A DNA stretch of 27,245 bases. It comes from CAZTHK01 sp964613215 (GTDB lineage Bacteria > Krumholzibacteriota > Krumholzibacteriia > Krumholzibacteriales > CAZTHK01). Made by a program: the position numbers and the translations under genes. Positions 24,669 through 27,245 of the stretch are shown piece after piece (the first letter of the stretch is position 1; each line of letters starts with the position of its first letter). The DNA is taken from positions 1-27,245 of the forward strand of contig CAZTHK010000031.1 in assembly GCA_964613215.1 (NCBI GenBank), given 5' to 3'. A model generated the notes under the pieces. That model had not been told where the DNA came from and did no database searches. It saw only the letters and a list, made by a program, of their open reading frames with translations.

Positions 24669-27092
24669 TTATCGGAGCAGTATCATCTTTCTGGTGGCCT
24701 TCTTATCACCGGTGCGCAGGTTACAGAAGTACACCCCGCTGGAGACCCGGTGGCCTCCGTTGTCCCTGCCGTCCCAGGTCACTTTAACCTCGCCCGCCGG
24801 CAGCTCCCTGTCCATCAGGGTTCTGACCAGCTGTCCCTTCACATTGTATATCTGAAGCACCGCTCTTCCGGCACTGGGAATACTGAATGATATCTCGGTG
24901 ACCGGATTGAACGGGTTGGGATAGTTCTGGCTGAGACGGAATATTGGTCCCGGTGTCTCCAGGTGTCCGTCAACGCTGCAGTGGTTGTAGTAGTCCGTCT
25001 CCAGAACCTGAGGATTCCCGGATGCGTCGTAGGCATCGTCGATGTAGAAGTAGCGGTTCGCCTGGGTGGAACACTCATAGGTCGAGTTGAACAGGTACTT
25101 GTACTCCACGTACCGGTCCGACGAATCGGGGAATATAATGGAGGTGGTATAGATGTTGTCATCGGCGGTACCGTCCGGATACACCCCGTCGTCGCGCATG
25201 GGATTGATGGACGGGATATCCCAGTTGATAACCTCCGGAGTCTGGTTGTTGGGTGTGCCGTTGACCGCCACCGTATCGTTCGGTCCCGGCTGCAGCCATC
25301 TCACATCCACAGAGAAGACAACCTCCACATCCCTGCCGATGGTATTGCAACGGTCGAAGTATGCCAGGGGCAGTTCCAGGGGCCCCTTGGTTCCGCCGAT
25401 GGTATCGTACTCGGCATCGTTGAGCCAGACCTCCCGGTTGCCCAGACCGGCACATTCATACTCCCCGTTGTAGAGATACTTGTACTCCACATCCTTGAAG
25501 GAGAAGCTGGGGAATCTTACCGCTATGCTGTATATCCCGTCGCCGGAGGTGTCGTCGGGCGGATTCCCGTCATCCTTCATTTCATTCAGGGAGGGGACAT
25601 CGAAGGTAAGTGGTGATACACTTCCGTTGATGGCCACCACACTGTCCGGACCGGGTGAGAAGTTGTTCATGTCCACGGTGAATATGACATCCATCTGGTG
25701 ATCGGTGTACTGGCTGGGATCCTCGTCATTCCACCAGTAATCCAGGGTGTCGTAGGCTCCCTCGCTGCTGGAGAGCAGATGCTGCCGGTTGCCGGGAAGG
25801 GGTTCATACTCGGTGCACTGATGCATGAACTTCCACTCCAGGGTGGTATCCGCAGAGGGGGTACCGGCGCAATCCTCTCCCAGTACAGAGAAGCCCACCA
25901 GGACCTCATAAACACTGTCGCCCACCGCTGTCATGAATGCGTTGTCGCAGGAGGTAAAGGTCAGCGGATTCAGGCTTCCCTCCACCGTGAAGGTATCGGT
26001 GGGGAAGGAATGGTTCCTCAGGTGCATCTTCATCCTGCCCCTGAACAGAACACCCTTGAAGAAGAAACAGCCCACGTTGGTGTCATTATTATCCACTATG
26101 GTGTTGTTGGCCAGGTCCTTAACCCCGGTAACCTCCACCTGGTAGAAACTGCTCTGTGGGCTTATTCCGGAGTCCAGATACAGGCTCACCCGGCTGGGGA
26201 AACTGTCATTCACCCTGACGCTGTCCAGTGAAGCCGAGGTGCCGGTAAGAGCGTAATTGGAGCTATTCTCAGCAGTAGTTTCATCCACCGGCTCGCTGAA
26301 CTCCACCTCCAGAACATCCGGGTTGAGGGTACCGATGGCCTCTCCCAGGTGTCTTGACCTCTCAACCACCGGCGGGACGGTATCTCCGGAAGCCATCACT
26401 ATGTAAGCAACCATGGAATCAAGCTCAACCGGTGATGCCACATCCCAGGTAGTCCCGGAGGGAGTGCTGAGCTGCTGGTCGTCGTTGGCCATGGCATCCA
26501 GGGGACCCTTGGTGGAACCTTCCTGAGTGGATACCAGTTCTATGAATATGGTATCTCCCGCTGTTACACCCAGATCACTGAGATTGAAACTGACCTCTTC
26601 GAAGCCGGTGTTGTTGATCCAGCCCAGGGAACTGGTTCCGTCATATATCACATCCCAGGATGAGGTGTTGCTGTTCCACTCCCTCAGCTCCTGCCATGAA
26701 TTATCCATGTTACAGTAGGCCTGGAAATCGGGCTTGTGGGGAGCATTATTCCACGCTATGGCGTGTCCCCAGGCATCGGTGGTTCCACCGAAGGTATCGG
26801 TATCCGCAATCATGATACCCAGATGGTTGTTGGTCCAGCCATCCTTGTCGTAATAAAAACCGATATACAGTTTGTTGGCATCATTGGTCACGTAAACGGT
26901 ATCGAAGTCTATGGGCTGAAATTCACAGTCATAACCGTCCGGATCCATTACATTAGCCAACAGGAAATCGTTGGTTCCGTCAACCGTCACAGTCTGCGGT
27001 TCATAGCTGTACAGGGCGGTAAACACCGACAGCAGCAGTGCCGCAGCAATAACAGGCGACAGTTTGAGAAGACGTATCTTTCTGTTATTCAT
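24669..27092 (-). CDS. Secreted protein with three tandem starch-binding-like repeats and type IX-like tail
   Basis: This 807-residue protein has a signal peptide (about 1-29). The modules are an N-terminal DOMON-like domain (about 33-235), an Ig-like domain of the SbsA/Big type (about 238-345; LEVEFSEPVDETT), and three tandem beta repeats (about 350-460, 467-583 and 588-706). Repeats two and three share V(I/V)FSVD-type starts, DDG, VEYKYL(F/Y)N, a YEC cysteine and a final (R/H)C pair. They resemble compact starch-binding beta-sandwich modules (CBM20/CBM48-like). The tail (about 718-807) begins with NYPNPFNPVT and ends with VSSGVYFCNL and KMILLR, the hallmark of FCB-group sorting or FlgD-like domains. 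AAAGGAGGT lies eight bases before the ATG. No catalytic domain is seen. A surface glucan-binding role is inferred. Confidence 0.85.
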   Translation of the reverse strand: MNNRKIRLLKLSPVIAAALLLSVFTALYSYEPQTVTVDGTNDFLLANVMDPDGYDCEFQPIDFDTVYVTNDANKLYIGFYYDKDGWTNNHLGIMIADTDTFGGTTDAWGHAIAWNNAPHKPDFQAYCNMDNSWQELREWNSNTSSWDVIYDGTSSLGWINNTGFEEVSFNLSDLGVTAGDTIFIELVSTQEGSTKGPLDAMANDDQQLSTPSGTTWDVASPVELDSMVAYIVMASGDTVPPVVERSRHLGEAIGTLNPDVLEVEFSEPVDETTAENSSNYALTGTSASLDSVRVNDSFPSRVSLYLDSGISPQSSFYQVEVTGVKDLANNTIVDNNDTNVGCFFFKGVLFRGRMKMHLRNHSFPTDTFTVEGSLNPLTFTSCDNAFMTAVGDSVYEVLVGFSVLGEDCAGTPSADTTLEWKFMHQCTEYEPLPGNRQHLLSSSEGAYDTLDYWWNDEDPSQYTDHQMDVIFTVDMNNFSPGPDSVVAINGSVSPLTFDVPSLNEMKDDGNPPDDTSGDGIYSIAVRFPSFSFKDVEYKYLYNGEYECAGLGNREVWLNDAEYDTIGGTKGPLELPLAYFDRCNTIGRDVEVVFSVDVRWLQPGPNDTVAVNGTPNNQTPEVINWDIPSINPMRDDGVYPDGTADDNIYTTSIIFPDSSDRYVEYKYLFNSTYECSTQANRYFYIDDAYDASGNPQVLETDYYNHCSVDGHLETPGPIFRLSQNYPNPFNPVTEISFSIPSAGRAVLQIYNVKGQLVRTLMDRELPAGEVKVTWDGRDNGGHRVSSGVYFCNLRTGDKKATRKMILLR

Positions 27093-27245
27093 CTGGGTTG
27101 ACCTCCTTTCGTAGGCAAAAACTTAAAACCTTCAACTGGCACTTTCTATATCCTCGGTCTATCCCTCCTTTCACTGCCATCCCGTCAAAATCGTAGAGTA
27201 GGATTCAGGCGCCGTTGCTACAGGTTCCGGGTGGCAATTCCCGCT
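27093..27245. other. Upstream region at the window edge
   Basis: The strong ribosome site of the 807-residue gene lies at 27101-27109. A minus-strand TTGACG lies near 27182-27187 but has no good -10 partner at normal spacing. I see no other gene here. Confidence 0.35.

Noticed and set aside
27093..27245. Possible riboswitch leader upstream of the 807-residue gene.
   Set aside because: I could pair only a four-base GGCA/TGCC stem and found no conserved riboswitch core.

Overview
The window looks like chromosomal DNA from a diderm (two-membrane) bacterium, probably an uncultured lineage of the FCB superphylum. The evidence is two secreted proteins that end in a FlgD-like or type IX-like tail (one carries the hallmark YPNPFNP motif), a PorV/UPF0164-type outer-membrane protein, at least two large proteins built like outer-membrane beta-barrels and ending in Phe, and frequent AGG (Arg) and ATA (Ile) codons. 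By eye the G+C content is in the mid-50s percent. No phylum can be named from these data alone. I see no rRNA, tRNA, CRISPR array, integrase or transposase gene.

Almost every gene fits one theme, the capture, breakdown and import of alpha-glucans (starch, glycogen or maltodextrins). From left to right: (i) a minus-strand pair, an exported glycogen-debranching-type enzyme (1314-3530) followed by an MFS transporter (78-1247); (ii) a divergent promoter region and a stand-alone MalK/UgpC-type ABC ATPase (3786-4886, plus); (iii) a minus-strand operon of a TPR-DUF2271 periplasmic protein (8232-9878), a MalE-like binding lipoprotein (6952-8190) and MalF/MalG-like permeases (6004-6876, 5148-5996); (iv) a short truncated copy of a leader peptide (10067-10171); (v) a tightly coupled five-gene plus-strand operon (10344-20749) of a 1765-residue multimodular surface protein with a glucodextranase-C-like domain, a PorV-like protein, an unrecognised outer-membrane barrel, a barrel with an N-terminal CBM48 starch-binding domain, and a small CBM48 lipoprotein; (vi) a convergent exported GH13 amylase/neopullulanase-type enzyme with three N-terminal CBM48 modules (20872-23949, minus); (vii) an orphan sorting-tail remnant (24167-24406) and a cluster of short hairpins; (viii) a secreted protein with three tandem starch-binding-like repeats and a type IX-like tail (24669-27092, minus), followed by a strong Rho-independent terminator.

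My working model is inference. The secreted GH13 enzyme and surface binding proteins capture and cut polymer outside the cell. The barrel pair with CBM48 modules carries oligomers across the outer membrane, in place of the SusC/SusD pair of Bacteroidota, neither of which is seen here. The exported debranching enzyme trims branches in the periplasm, and MalE-MalFG-MalK imports the products. The five-gene operon is the least familiar part and the best candidate for an undescribed system.
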